Source of the DNA: Rhizomys pruinosus
Taxonomy: Eukaryota; Chordata; Mammalia; Rodentia; Spalacidae
DNA length: 64,000 nt
Assembly: GCA_009823505.1 (NCBI GenBank)
Contig: VZQC01010991.1
Coordinates: 62,643 to 126,642 of the forward strand
Reading direction: 5' to 3'
The position numbers were made by a program, and so were the translations under genes. Below, piece after piece: positions 31,626-42,458 of the stretch. The notes under the pieces are model-generated. The model was not told where the DNA came from, ran no database searches, and saw only the letters and a program-made list of their open reading frames with translations. Position 1 is the stretch's first letter. Every line of letters starts with the position of its first letter.

Positions 31626-32035
31626 TCTGTTCTAGTTTCCTTTCAATTGCTATGACAAAACACACTGACTACTACTAACTTGGGGAGGAAAGAGTTTATT
31701 TTGCTCACATCTCCAGGATTACAATTACAGTTCATCACTGAGAGAGCCAAAGGTAGGAACTCAGGGCAGAAACCTGGAGGCAGGAGCTGAGGCATAGACC
31801 ATGGAGGAATGCTGCTTACTGGCTTGCTCCTCTGGCCCATGCCCAGCCTGCTTTCTTATACTGTACACAACAACCTGCCCAGGGTTGGCACCATACATAG
31901 TGGGCTGGGCCCTTCCACATTGCTCAACAATTAAGAAAATACTCCACAGACATGGCCACAGGCCAGTCCAATGGAGCCAATTCCCCAGTTGAGGCTCCCT
32001 CAACCCAGGTGTGTCAAGTTGACACTAAAGCTATC
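31626..32035 (+). mobile_element. DNA-transposon-like rodent repeat
   Basis: TTCTAGTTTCCTTTCAATTG ... GAGGAAAGAGTTTATTTTGC ... AACCTGGAGGCAGGAGCTGA ... GTGTCAAGTTGACAC. The wording is a common rodent medium-reiteration repeat. The exact family needs a library search. Confidence 0.55.
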
Positions 32036-32239
32036 CAGCACATGGACACTTTTCTAGTGGCTACCACTAAGATAATGGCCCTTTTTCAGCAACCATAAGT
32101 GCTTGTAGCCCCTGGGGGAGGGGGTCTGCTGTATAGTAATTTCCTCAGAAATAAAACAACAGGATGTTCTAAAAGGAAGTCAACAACTCAATAGTTTCAG
32201 GAAGTTTCTGAAAATGACCAGATTCACTAGGTCCTTCCC

Positions 32240-32565
32240 CAAGCACTAAAGACTGCTGAGGGACACTCAGACCAGCTGAATGGCCTCAAAGAACACTCTC
32301 TAACCTGTTGAGCAGCCGGCAGGTTGTGCAGTGCCCAGGTTTCCTGCTCCAAGAGCTGTTATCCATGTTGGGGTATGGTTCAATGTGCCACTGTCTTTGA
32401 ATCCTTTCTGTCCCTGTAAGTAACCCATCATTCATATTCCTGTAAGTGACCCATCACTCATATTCCTGTAAGTAACGCCAATAAAACTCAACAGTTTGTC
32501 AAGTTGCACTTTGGTGGTGTTCTTAGTTTGGTCTGACATGGCTCCTTATCAGGGCGAGTAGACAC
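32240..32565 (+). mobile_element. LTR fragment with internal tandem units
   Basis: CTGTAAGTAACCCATCATTC ... CTGTAAGTGACCCATCAC ... CTGTAAGTAACGCCAATAAA: three ~28-bp units ending at an AATAAA, then a short U5-like stretch. This resembles rodent ERVL/MaLR-type LTR ends. Confidence 0.5.
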
Positions 32566-32639
32566 GTTTTTTCACGTTTCTCCAGGAAAAGTGTCCCACA
32601 ACAGGTGGGGCCTCCTGAGCCGCTTCCTCATCCCTGGCA

Positions 32640-33160
32640 GAATGTTGGTAGCTTCATCTTCTTTAAGACTTTCACAGGTAACTGCAGCTGCTGTGATTTA
32701 TGAGTACCATGGTACCGTCATGTCTAGAAGAAGCCCTTTCAGTGTTCCTCCCGGTCCTCAGGCTCACATTCTTCCTGGCAGTTTCCTGAGCTTTGGAGGG
32801 GGTGATATAGATGTCCTGTTTAGGGCTGAGCATTCAACAGTCACCATTCTCAGCACTCTGACCAGTTATGAATCTCTGCAGTTAACTGTTGCCCAGTGCA
32901 AAGAGAAGCTTCTCCGATAGCCAATCTGTGAATATAAACGTAAATATTTAGAAGGCAGTTTGATACCGTGTCCATCTAGCAAAATAATAGTAGTAGGTTC
33001 CCCGCTAGGATCTGTGACATCCCTAGCTATGGGCTTTTGACCAGATTTATAGTACTAATACTAGGCCTAGGCTCCCTTCTGTGGAGTGCACCTCAAATCC
33101 AATCAGAAGGTGGCTTGGTTACTCCCATGACAGGCATGTTGTTATTGTGACACTGGGCAC
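32640..33160 (+). repeat. Mid-repetitive rodent repeat, copy 1
   Basis: GGTGATATAGATGTCCTG ... AAGAGAAGCTTCTCCGATAG ... AGTTTGATACCGTG ... AATAATAGTAGTAGG ... TGGTTACTCCCATGACAG. It aligns in order with 33890-34440. Confidence 0.65.
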
Positions 33161-33164
33161 ATCT

Positions 33165-33428
33165 TGCTAGCCTGGAGCTCACAGAGATCTGCCTGCCTCT
33201 GCCACCTGAGTGTTGGTTGTTTTTTGTGTGTTTGTTTGCTTGTTAGGTTTTTATTTTGAGACAGGGTCTCCCTGTAGCCATAGCTTGCCTGGAGCTCACT
33301 ATATAGACCAGGCTGGCCTCTCATAGAGATCTACTTGCCCGTGCCTCCTGAGTGCCGGGATTAAAGATGTGTGTCAGAACAACCCCTCTCGTGTGGGGAT
33401 TAAAGGTGTGTCTCACCACGTCCAGCCT
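33165..33428 (-). mobile_element. B1 SINEs, antisense (two pieces)
   Basis: A fragment at about 33165-33215 (GCCTGGAGCTCACAGAGATC) is followed by a fuller copy from about 33245 (TTTTGAGACAGGGTCTCCC). Its end is partly duplicated (GGGATTAAAGATGTG then GGGATTAAAGGTGTG). Confidence 0.85.
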
Positions 33429-33889
33429 AGGATTCTTTTTTGCTAATTGAATTTTTGAGAATTTCAAGCAGTGTATTTTGATCACATTCAGATCTCATCT
33501 GCTGTGCACACCCCTTGCTACCCACTTCCTGATATCATATACTATGTACTCACTCACTATTTATTTAACAACTTTAAGGCTAAAGTGGGTCCACCCACTG
33601 GAGCCTCATCAACCTACCCAGTGTCATCACATTGGTAAAGAAAACTGATTTTCCTCTCCCAGCAGCCATCACTTGCCCATAGCTCCTTACTTAGGATTGG
33701 GGCTTTTTACCCACTTCCTATGCTGGGATTGTTTGGCTTCAGTATGGGTAGGTCTTGTGCCTTCTGTCACAATTGCTGTGAATTCATATGAATATCTTCC
33801 TGGCAGTCTGGAAAACACTGTTTCCTTGTGGTCACCATGGTCACCCACCACCCCTGGCTCTTATAATCTTTCCTTCCCATCTTCCATAA
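33429..33889. other. Old repeat-like intergenic DNA
   Basis: Continuous with the mid-repetitive element but not clearly aligned to copy 1; no gene. Confidence 0.4.
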
Positions 33890-34440
33890 TGATCCCTGAA
33901 ACTTGGGAGGCAGAGCTTTCATATAGGTGTCCCGTTCAGGGCTAAGCAATTTGCAGTCTCTTATTCTCTGTGAATCACCATCTGCTGCACAAAGAAGTTT
34001 CTCTGGTGAGAGATGAACGATGCACTAATCTATGAGTATAACAGTAACTCATGGGCTGGAGAGATGGCCTAGTGGTTAAGAGCATCGACTGCTCTTGCAG
34101 AGGACCCGGGTTTGATCCCCACTACCCACGTGGTGGCTAAGAACCGTCTTTAACTCCAGTTCCAGGGGAATCTGAGATCCTCTTCTGACCTCTGCGGCAT
34201 TGCACGACACAGGTGCACAGACCTACATGCAGACAGTACATTCAAAAAAAAAAAAAAAAACAGTAACTCACTAGGAGTCAGTTTGATACTATGGCCATTT
34301 AGCAGAGTAATAGTAGCTGGCTGTCCTTTACAGTCTAGTCACAGATTCCTATGCCTGATGTTAGTGCCAGGTGTAGGCTCCATCTTGTAAAGCAGACCTT
34401 AAAATAGTTGTTAAATGGTTGGTTAAGTCAGTTGTTATCA
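33890..34440 (+). repeat. Mid-repetitive rodent repeat, copy 2, split by a B2
   Basis: AAAGAAGTTTCTCTGGTGAG, AGTTTGATACTATGGCC, GAGTAATAGTAGC and GTGCCAGGTGTAGGCTCC occur in the same order as in copy 1. Confidence 0.65.
34052..34259 (+). mobile_element. B2 SINE, sense
   Basis: GGGCTGGAGAGATGGCCTAG ... GACAGTACATTC then an A-run; ACAGTAACTCA on both sides (TSD). Confidence 0.96.
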
Positions 34441-35282
34441 TGGCTCACAGGATGCACAGCTGGGCAAGGTTTTTGACCTGGGATTCTCGACCTACATTGT
34501 GGCAAAGAATTTCAGGATGAGTCAGTGTGAGGTGAAGTTAACAAGCTTATTTTTAAAATTTATTTTCATTTGACCAGTAAGTGCACATATGCAATAGAGA
34601 TAAGGAATGTTCACATAAACCCAATTAGTTAACATCGAGTTCAGTTTTTGTACAACCCAGGTCCCCAAGTCCAGTGGAAAAGGTTTGCTTACACAAACAT
34701 GTTGATTAAGTAAAAAAGAAAAAAGAAGAAAGAAAAAGGAGGAAAAATCCAGCCTGATTTTTGCTGTGATCTCACAGTTCATCCCCGCTCCTTGGGCCTT
34801 ACAGTATCTTACAACCTCTTCCACAAGAGTCCCTGGGCTTTGGAGGGGAGGGTGAGAGAGAATGGGAGATAGAAGATGCAGTTTTTTTCCCTGAGGTGGC
34901 AGGTCAAACTCTTGGGACTGTCCAAGTGCTGTTTGCAACAGATTGGTGGGTCCTTTAGGAATCTCCTTTCAATTCTAGAAATAAAACACAAATAGTAACA
35001 AATATTAAAGATTATAACAAGTTACTCTATGGGTATACACATATATGCTTGGATAATATTTTGGTTGGGGCATTATAACTCTTTGACAAAGGGATGCCAA
35101 TAGCTTTCTAATGTGATCAATAGAGTCTCCTCTGACATTCGGAGGCTCTGTGTCAGCCATGTGTCATACCCAGCCAGGGAGTGGGCCATAGGTCAAATTG
35201 GGATTTTTTTTTCCTTCTGGATGTACATTTATCAGGCTGCCACTATTGCACTACATCTTCTTTGGCATGTAAAAGTGTAACA
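34441..35282. other. Unassigned AT-rich intergenic DNA
   Basis: The minus-strand 138-codon frame (34522-34938) has no recognised motif. No repeat named. Confidence 0.45.
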
Positions 35283-35525
35283 GGGGCTGGAGAGATGGCC
35301 TAGCGGTTAAGAGCACTGACCGCTCTTACAGAGGACCCAGGTTTGATCCCCAGCACACACATGGCAGCCGAGAACTGTCTGAAACTCCAATTCCAGGAGA
35401 ACTCCAGTTCAAGGGGAATCCAACACCCTCTTCTGACCTCCGCAGCATTGCATGACACTGGTACACAAACTTGCATGCAGACAGTACATTTATACACATA
35501 CAAAAATAAAAAAATAAAAAATAAA
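35283..35525 (+). mobile_element. B2 SINE, sense, full extended form
   Basis: GGGGCTGGAGAGATGGCCTA ... CATACACATACAAAAATAAA; AAAAGTGTAACA / AAAAGTGTAGCA flank it (TSD). Confidence 0.96.
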
Positions 35526-35572
35526 AAGTGTAGCACAAGAAGTCTATAGTAAAGCTTCAGAGACCATTTATT

Positions 35573-35662
35573 ATTTTTTTTTTCTGGTCTTTTTGAGACA
35601 GGGTCTCCCTGGAGCTCTGGCCGTCCTGGAACTCACTATGTAGACCAGGCTGGCCTTGAACA
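35573..35662 (-). mobile_element. B1 SINE, antisense, 5'-truncated
   Basis: TTTCTGGTCTTTTTGAGACAG ... GGCTGGCCTTGAA, with CAGAGACCATTT / CAGAGGCCATTT on the flanks (TSD). Confidence 0.93.
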
Positions 35663-35786
35663 GAGGCCATTTCTTTCCAGTGGTTTGTACAGTGTTCTCT
35701 GACACCATGAAGATCAGCTGTTGATTTGCAGTGCAGGGTCTCAGCATAATTTTTTTTAATAAAAAACAGTTTTTTTAATTAATTTT

Positions 35787-36145
35787 TGTGGAGAGCGGGC
35801 GTGGTGACAGTCCCAAGATGGCACCCAGGACTTTAGCCAAGTCTTATGACTAACACCTGATTCCCTCCTACCTTAAAGTAAAGCCACGTCCACCATTCAA
35901 GCTGCACAGGTGCACCCTGGATACAAGATCAGGCCAGACGATACCAATAGACTGAGGCCATGCAACCTGGGCGGAGAAGGTGGAGCGGGAGAGGGATAAA
36001 TAGAGGAGACTTTCTGTTCTGGGGGGAAGAAGAAGGGGATGAAGAAGAGGAGGAAGTAAAAATGCTGTAATGTGCCTGAATAAACTGCTTTGAGAAGAAC
36101 GAGCTAGAGGTGCTTTATTTCTGCTGGTCAGAATCAAAGGCATCA
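35787..36145 (+). repeat. 5' LTR of class II provirus
   Basis: Begins TGTGGAGAGCGGGCGTGG and ends AAAGGCATCA. It has GATAAATAGAGG (TATA-like, near 35995) and TGAATAAACTG (AATAAA). Confidence 0.93.
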
Positions 36146-36147
36146 AG

Positions 36148-36166
36148 TGGCGGCCGGAACGGGAAG
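36148..36166 (+). promoter_or_regulatory. Putative primer-binding site
   Basis: TGGCGGCCGGAACGGGAA begins 2 bp after the LTR. It most resembles a lysine-tRNA type site with several changes. Confidence 0.5.
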
Positions 36167-36373
36167 CGTTCTTCCTCCTTTCTCGTTCAGAACTCATTGC
36201 AGTCAGGGTGACTAATTGGTAAGCTCCCAGGTAAGTGGGACAATTAAGGCTCTCGGAGTGAGACAATAAAGCTCCCCGGAAAAGGGGACAATTAAGGTTC
36301 TAAAGGGGACAATTAAGGTTTTTGGAGTGAGACGATAAAGCTCCCGGTTCCGGGACAGGCTCTAGCTAGCACT

Positions 36374-36832
36374 ATGGGAAACACAACATCTGCTCTGACG
36401 GTGCACTGTGCCCTTAAGGCTTTATTGAGGGCAAAAGGAATTGAGCTGAGGAGAGAAACTCTAATGCATTAGGCGTCTGAGCATGGAAGTCTCTCCCAAA
36501 TAGAGGCGAGGTGGGGGGAAATCTAACCAAAATCCTTCAGGGGCCCACAGAACCTTTTTCAGATTTTGTAGGTAGGATTATGGAAGCTGGGGGCCGCGTC
36601 TTTGGGGACGCTGATACCACAATGCCATTACTAAAACAGCTTATATTTGAGCAATGTACTTAAGAATGTAGACACGCCATTACTCCTTATAAGAACAAGG
36701 GGCTGGAGGTCTGGATGAAGGTGTGCTGAGAACTAGGAGGCCCACTGACCAGTGTGGGATTGGTTGCTGCAGTTATGCAAATGTCCAAAAGAAAATTCAG
36801 CCCAAAGACAGGTAATTGCTTTGCTTGTGGCA
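36374..36832 (+). pseudogene. gag: gag fragments of class II provirus
   Basis: An ATG at 36374 opens MGNTTSALTVHC, the glycine-2 myristoylation-type start of a matrix protein, and stops after 32 codons (TAG 36470-36472). Scattered matrix-like sequence follows. At about 36765-36830 a nucleocapsid piece reads RKFSPKTGNCFACG, the first half of a zinc knuckle, before the sequence jumps to env. Capsid is essentially deleted. Confidence 0.65.
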
Positions 36833-36835
36833 GTG

Positions 36836-37549
36836 CGTAAGTATTTTACATTTTCCCCTTATATTAGTACAACTCATAATAAATCATTCTCAGGTTATAA
36901 TGTGTGGTTGCTGTGTGGGGTGAATGGTGGTTGTACAAATTTTTCTTTCAGTATGCTAAAGGACGGGAGCTGGGGTAATGCAAGCTTTAGTTGGAATACA
37001 TCTTTCAAGTCCACAGTATCTCAATATGCTGCAGGAACAAATGTCTCCTTTAAAGCTACGCCTGTTTTGCATGTGGCCTCCTTTTGTTTTCATTGTGTTT
37101 TATGGAAGTCAGAGCGACAGCATGTGCTGGGATGTGAATGGAAATTTTCTGGGTTGTGTGTAACTTCCAGACCGTTTGTAAATGCCAGCCATGCCACTCA
37201 ATTGTCCGGTAACCTGTCTCAGTATCTTACAGGAAACTGGTCTAGGGATCTTGATGGCATGTTGCGGGACCTCAGACAATCCATCACTCACATCAACTCC
37301 ACCCGAGTGGATGTGTCCTTGGCTGGTGGGCTGACAAACTGGATTACTACCGCTGCTTCACGACTGAAAGAATGGGCGGGAATTGTCGGACTTGCCCTAT
37401 GCCTGGTCCTCACTAGTTCCCTGGCCTTTTGGTGCATGTGCTGTTTGCGATTTCATCAACATAAAACGAAAGCCCTGTTAATACAGGCGTTCGCAGCAGT
37501 GGAGACAGGACAGTCTCCTCAAGTGTGGCTTAGCATGCTAGAGAAGTAG
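36836..37549 (+). pseudogene. env: env fragment of class II provirus, open reading frame
   Basis: This is an uninterrupted frame ending at a TAG (37547-37549). It has nine N-X-S/T sites (for example WGNASF, WNTSF, VNASH, GNWSR), a helical stretch, then one hydrophobic membrane segment (GIVGLALCLVLTSSLAFWC) and a short cytoplasmic tail ending WLSMLEK. This fits part of a surface and transmembrane env of rodent class II elements. It has no signal peptide or clear env start; the open frame begins in gag sequence across the deletion. Expression would need an upstream start, so I treat it as a remnant. Confidence 0.65.
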
Positions 37550-37688
37550 CCAAAGACGGGTAAGGCTCTCTGGGCATGCCACCAACCTAAGACAGGGAAC
37601 AAACCAGTGCTGTTTGTCTCCCAATGACGGGTAAGGGGCCTTGCTGCACAGGGCTACCTAAGACAGGCATTCTCTCTGCTAAAATAAT

Positions 37689-37702
37689 AAAGAAGGGGGA
37701 GA
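37689..37702 (+). promoter_or_regulatory. Polypurine tract
   Basis: AAAGAAGGGGGAGA directly precedes the 3' LTR. Confidence 0.85.
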
Positions 37703-38058
37703 TGTGGAGAGCGGGTGTGGCGACAGTCCCAAGATGGCGCCCGGGACTTTAGCCAAGTCTTATGACTAACACCTGATTCCCTCCTACCTTAAAGTAAAGC
37801 CACGTCCACCGTTCGAGCTGCACAGGTGCACCCTGGATACAAGATCAGGCCAGATGATACCAATAGACTGAGGCCACGCAACCTGGGCGGAGAAGGTGGA
37901 GCAGGAGAGGGATAAATAGAGGAGACTTTCTGTTCTGGGGGGAAGAAGGGGAAGAAGAAGAGGAGGAAGTAAAAATGCTGTAATGTGCCTGAATAAACCG
38001 CTTTGAGAAGAACGAGCTAGAGGTGCTTTATTTCTGCTGGTCAGAATGTAAGGCATCA
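37703..38058 (+). repeat. 3' LTR of class II provirus
   Basis: Begins TGTGGAGAGCGGGTGTGG and ends GTAAGGCATCA; same layout as the 5' LTR. Confidence 0.93.
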
Positions 38059-38064
38059 AATTTT

Positions 38065-38293
38065 ATTTATTTCTGTACGTGTATGAATGTACTGTCTGCA
38101 TGCAAGTCTATGCACCCATGTCGTGCAATGCCGCAGAGGTCAGAAGAGGGTGTTGGATTCCCCTGGAACTGGAGTTCTCCTGGAATTGGAATTTCAGATG
38201 GTTCCCAGCTGCCATGTGGGTGCTGGGGATTGAACCTGGATCCTCTGCAAGAGCCGTTGGCGCTCTTAACCACTAGGCCATCTCTCCAGCCCC
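38065..38293 (-). mobile_element. B2 SINE, antisense, split by the class II provirus
   Basis: TTATTTATTTCTGTACGTG ... CTAGGCCATCTCTCCAGCCC. CAGCATAATTTTTTTT lies at both 35744 and 38293, so the original B2 TSD now brackets provirus plus B2. Confidence 0.93.
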
Positions 38294-38309
38294 AGCATAA
38301 TTTTTTTTA

Positions 38310-38958
38310 TTTCATGCTCATATCATGTCTTATCTTCAGCAATATAGTCTTACTGTCCATTTCTTATGTGCATCTAAAGTTATAGGCTAATGGCCTTTGT
38401 CTTGGGGGCTTTTAAAGCCTGCCTGGCCAACAGCTCCTGGTAGGGCAGCCCATAGCTGACACTGAAGCCTTTATCTACCAATGCTTTTTATTTAACTGTA
38501 GGGAAAAATTGTATCCTAGAGGGAGGAGGTGTATTCCTTCCCCCTCTGTTTTTGTAATTGCCACTACAATCAGAGCAGCCTCTCTTGTTTCCCAGACCCT
38601 TAAATCCTGATTTATAGTTTTCCAGAAGGCAGGAGTTATATCACATACCTATAAAGAGAAACCCAGCTGAAGGGGTTTACTGTACCCTTTCAGACTGTCT
38701 CCCTTTGGACTGCATACCACTGGTTCAAGGAGGTAGAACCCAGCTTTTCCTGGGCCAAATTATATTGTTATGTGAAAAACTGTCAAAATTATCACTTGCC
38801 TAATAGAGGGAAACAAGGAGAATATTTGTGTCCATTTAATCTAATAGCTGTAACTGGGACACCAGTACAAGTTGAAAATTAACAACAATTCTGTATCACT
38901 GATTAGCTTAAACATGTTACTATTTTCTATTCTGGAGATAGCCATCTATTTTAATCTT
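38310..38958. other. Unassigned intergenic DNA
   Basis: No gene. Possibly old ERV-type DNA, not provable by eye. Confidence 0.4.
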
Positions 38959-38959
38959 T

Positions 38960-39178
38960 TAAAATTTTTTTATTTTTTATATGTATGAACATACTGTCTG
39001 CATGTAGGTTAGTGCACTTGTGTCGTGCAATGTTGCAGAGGTCAGAAGAAGGTGTTGGATTCCCCTGGAACTGGAGTTAAGGATGGTTCTTAGCCGCCAT
39101 GTGGGTGCTGGGAATCAAATCCAGGTCCTCTGCAAGAGCAGTTGGTGCTCTTATCTGCTGAGCCATTTCTCCAGCCCC
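38960..39178 (-). mobile_element. B2 SINE, antisense
   Basis: TTTTTTATATGTATGAACAT ... TGAGCCATTTCTCCAGCCC; CATCTATTTTAATCTT / CATCCATTTTAATCTT flank (TSD). Confidence 0.95.
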
Positions 39179-39307
39179 CATCCATTTTAATCTTATATAG
39201 AAGGTTTTTAGTTAATGTCATGAAACTAAATAACATGTTCTGAGAGATTTGCCCCTAATTATTATAATTTATGATATATTCTATTTTATTTATTTTTAGA
39301 GGTGTAT

Positions 39308-39522
39308 TTTTTAATTTATTCATTTATTTATGCGTATGAATGTACTGTCTGCATGTAGGTTTTGTGCACCTGTGTCATGCAATGCTTTGGAGGTCAGAGA
39401 GGGCGTCGTATTCCCCTAGAACTGGAGTTAAAGATGGATCTCAGCCACCATATGGGTGCTGGGGATGGAACTCGGTCCTCTGCAAGAACAGTCAGGGCTC
39501 TTAACCACTAGACCATCTCTCC
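39308..39522 (-). mobile_element. B2 SINE, antisense
   Basis: TTTTTTAATTTATTCATTTA ... CTAGACCATCTCTCC; TGATATATTC on both sides (TSD). Confidence 0.94.
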
Positions 39523-40060
39523 TGATATATTCAATATTTATACACATATATATAGATGGTACAGTTAATTTGAATATACCACTATAAGATAAAAACTTTG
39601 TTCCAATGTTTTCATTAAAAAAAAAAAAGATAAAAACTTTGAAGTGTCTTTGCAAGTCTTGGAGTAGGTTCTAGATGACCAAATCTTTCCAGATGTTCAG
39701 AGATGTTTTACATGGGTTTGGCAAAAAGCCTGTCTATTCATTACAAAGATGTTTTGCTTAGTGGTCAAATGTCTTAGATATAAAACATAACTAAATGCTG
39801 AAATGAATAGCTTCCTGGGGCAGAAATAATCATTCCTTTGAATTAACTACTATCCTTGAATTAGCTACTATCAAGAACCCTATTGTGATTTATCAATCTT
39901 AGCATATGTGGCCATTTATTTATCAGCAAGCAGGTTACCAAAAACCTTGCCTGGAGTTTCAAAGGAGAGTAACCAAACCAGTAAGTAGGAAGAGGCCATA
40001 TGTGGTTAGTAGAGCACTGAAATGATACTTCATCTTTGTGATTCCATTTTTTGGTATATG
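39523..40060. other. Unassigned AT-rich intergenic DNA
   Basis: No recognisable gene or repeat. Confidence 0.45.
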
Positions 40061-40660
40061 GTCTTGTTCAGTTCGGATGTCTCTCTATTCTTTGCCCAGT
40101 TGACCTGTCTAATGGACAAAGTGGAGTATTATAGTCCCCTGCTACTAGTGTTCTAGAGTCCTATAAAACTGTGTTTATGAAGTTCCATGCACCTGAATTT
40201 AAATTAATGATTGTGATGACTTCGTGGTTAATTGTTCCTTTGATAAGAATGAAATTACTCTCCTCGTCTCTTCTGATTAGTTTTAGTTTGAAGTCTATTT
40301 TATCTGATGTTAGAATAGTGACTCCTGCTTGTTTCTTAGTGCCATTTGCTCATATTTTTTCTATCCTTTCACCTTGAGATAATGCCCATTTTTAAAGGTG
40401 AGATGGGTTTCTTGCAGACAACAAAAAGATCAGTTTTGTTTCTTAATCCACTCTACCAGTATTTCTCTTAATTGGAGAATTCAGTCCATTGATATTTAGA
40501 GCTATGATTGAGAAAATTATATTACTTCCAGTCATTTTGATTTCTGGTGCATTCTTGCCCTAGGTTTTTATTTCCATAGTAGCAGTATTATTTATTTTTC
40601 TGGGGCTGGTTGGTTATAGTCATTCCTACCCTCTGCTCTTTGCATTGCTTCAAATATTCT
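40061..40660 (-). mobile_element. LINE fragment, antisense
   Basis: Phrases such as TTAATTGGAGAATTCAGTCC ... ATTGATATTTAGAG and GGTGAGATGGGTTTCTTGCAG are common antisense LINE wording in mammalian genomes. Its left edge CTAGGTTTTTATTTCCATAG mirrors the 3516-4340 element in reverse. Non-coding. Confidence 0.6.
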
Positions 40661-40663
40661 CTG

Positions 40664-40795
40664 GCCAGGCATGGTGGCCTTTAATCCTAACACTTGGGAG
40701 GCAGAGGCAGGCAAATCTTTATGAGTTCAAGGCCAGCCTGGTCTACAGAGTGAGTTCCAGGACAGCTGGGGCTACAGGGAGACCCTGACTCAAAA

Positions 40796-40800
<5 letters not shown>
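40664..40800 (+). mobile_element. B1 SINE, sense
   Basis: GGCCAGGCATGGTGGCCTTT ... GAGACCCTGACTCAAAAG; merges into (GA)n. Confidence 0.92.

Positions 40801-40837
<37 letters not shown>
40801..40837. repeat. (GA)n microsatellite
   Basis: About 18 GA units in the B1 tail. Confidence 0.97.
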
Positions 40838-40839
<2 letters not shown>

Positions 40840-40949
40840 TCATGTCACCAAGCCAACACCATGCCTAACATGAATTTACAGTCTAGTTGGTAAGATATAA
40901 TACATGCAAAGAAAGAAACAGAATATATGAGTTTAAAAGCATGCCTTGG

Positions 40950-41050
40950 GACTGGGGGGTTGGCTCAGTGGTTAAGAGCACCAACTGTTCTTGCAAAGGA
41001 CCTGGGTTCAATTCCCAGCACCCACATGGTGGCTAAGAACTGTCTTTAAA
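40950..41050 (+). mobile_element. B2 SINE 5' part, sense, cut by a B1
   Basis: GGGACTGGGGGGTTGGCTCA ... GGTGGCTAAGAACTGTCTTTA, then a B1 begins. No 3' half is found beyond the B1. Confidence 0.9.
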
Positions 41051-41206
41051 CCGGGTATAGTGGTGCACACCTTTAATCTTAGCACTCGGGAGGCAGAGTC
41101 AGGGGGATCTCTGTGAGTTCAAGGACAGCCTGGTCTACAGAGTGAGTTCCAGGACAGCTGGGGCTACAGGGAGACCCTTTCTCAAAAAGACAAAAAAAAA
41201 AAAGGA
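41051..41206 (+). mobile_element. B1 SINE, sense
   Basis: CCGGGTATAGTGGTGCACAC ... CTCAAAAAGACAAAAAAAA. Confidence 0.95.
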
Positions 41207-42458
41207 TGCCTTGATTCTGAACTAACTTCACATGTGTGCATTCAATGGCTAACAGGTGTTCCTATATTCAGCCTCTACTGAAAGTGTCTCTAGAATCTCA
41301 GGGCACCAATAGGCCAGTCCTAAAGGTGGACCTTCCTCCACAGGCTACAGCATAATTTTCAAAAGAGGCTCTTGAGTTTCCTTGAAACCTAAAAATAAAT
41401 GAGGAAGGTTGGTCTCCAGGAGCGGGTGCATAGTGCCTGAGCACATCAGCTGACAGACAGCTGTAGTGCACTGCCGCCCCCAGCATACGAAGCTGACCAA
41501 TGTAAAAAATGGGGGAATTATAGTGAAGAAGAGTTTAAATTGTCTTCACTGATCAGATCTCTTAAATCTGAGAACTGAAAGCTCAGAGACTAGAGGGCAA
41601 AGCATGAGAACTGCACACTCGGAGAAGGGAAAAGCCAGGTCAGGCTGCGGTCCTCATGGGAGACTGTCAGGAAATCGTGGGGCCTGAAATGAACCCAGGA
41701 AGTAAAGAGACACCTGGGAAGGGACTTTTAAAGTGGGAAAGCCATGTGGCCCAACACTTGGAGGCTGGGATGAATGTGGCCTATAGAGAGTCGAATGGAA
41801 TCTACCACACAGATTTGTGGAGGAGAGGACTTTGAGAGGTCCTCTCATTGAAGACCCAACACGACACTCCTATCTTCCTCTGGCTAGAAGACTCATTGAC
41901 ATTCTAAACCCAGAATGTTCCAGTAATTTGCAATGACTATTCAGTATCCCAAACCAAAGCCCTGCAGTCAGTCTGAATAGAGATTTTGCTTCTAGAGCTA
42001 AGTCATGGAAATGCAACCCAACTTTTCTAGTCAATAAAATAAAAATGTTAATATTTACTCTGCAGGAGTGTTGTGATGTTCAGATAGCCTGATACACAAT
42101 AGGAAATCCCCCAAATAGCAGTTACATGTCAGGACAGGTTAAATGTGCTCCCCCAAAAGATAAGAAAAACAAGGCTATTCTTATAGTATCTGGCATTGCA
42201 TTCACAGTGGAAGAAAACTGGTTCCCACTGGTTCCTGGGACTGGGCTTTTTGTAATACTGAAGTAATAGGACTCAAATATCAGAAAAATGCTTGCTTATT
42301 TTACAGGAAAGGCTGAGGTATTTTCACAACTTATTATTGTAATGAAGGTCATTAATTAATTAATTATATGACTGACTGATTTCCTATGCTTGTATACATT
42401 TTCCTCTTAAAATCCTTGGATCTGGAGGAAGAAATACTATTTCAGATCATGCATCTTG
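41207..42458. other. Unassigned intergenic DNA
   Basis: About 1.25 kb with no named repeat and no frame worth calling. CAGTCAATAAAATAAAAATG near 42035 is A-rich. Confidence 0.45.

Larger units (their letters stand above)
35787..38058 (+). mobile_element. Class II (betaretrovirus-like) provirus, internally deleted
   Basis: The 359-bp and 356-bp LTRs differ at about a dozen sites plus a short indel (roughly 96% identical by eye), many of them CpG transitions, so insertion was fairly recent. The TSD is six bases (AATTTT at 35781-35786 and 38059-38064), typical of class II elements. Inside are a primer site, a gag start, a nucleocapsid scrap, an env fragment and a polypurine tract; all of pol is missing. 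It landed in the T-rich tail of an antisense B2 (remainder at 38065-38293). Confidence 0.9.
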
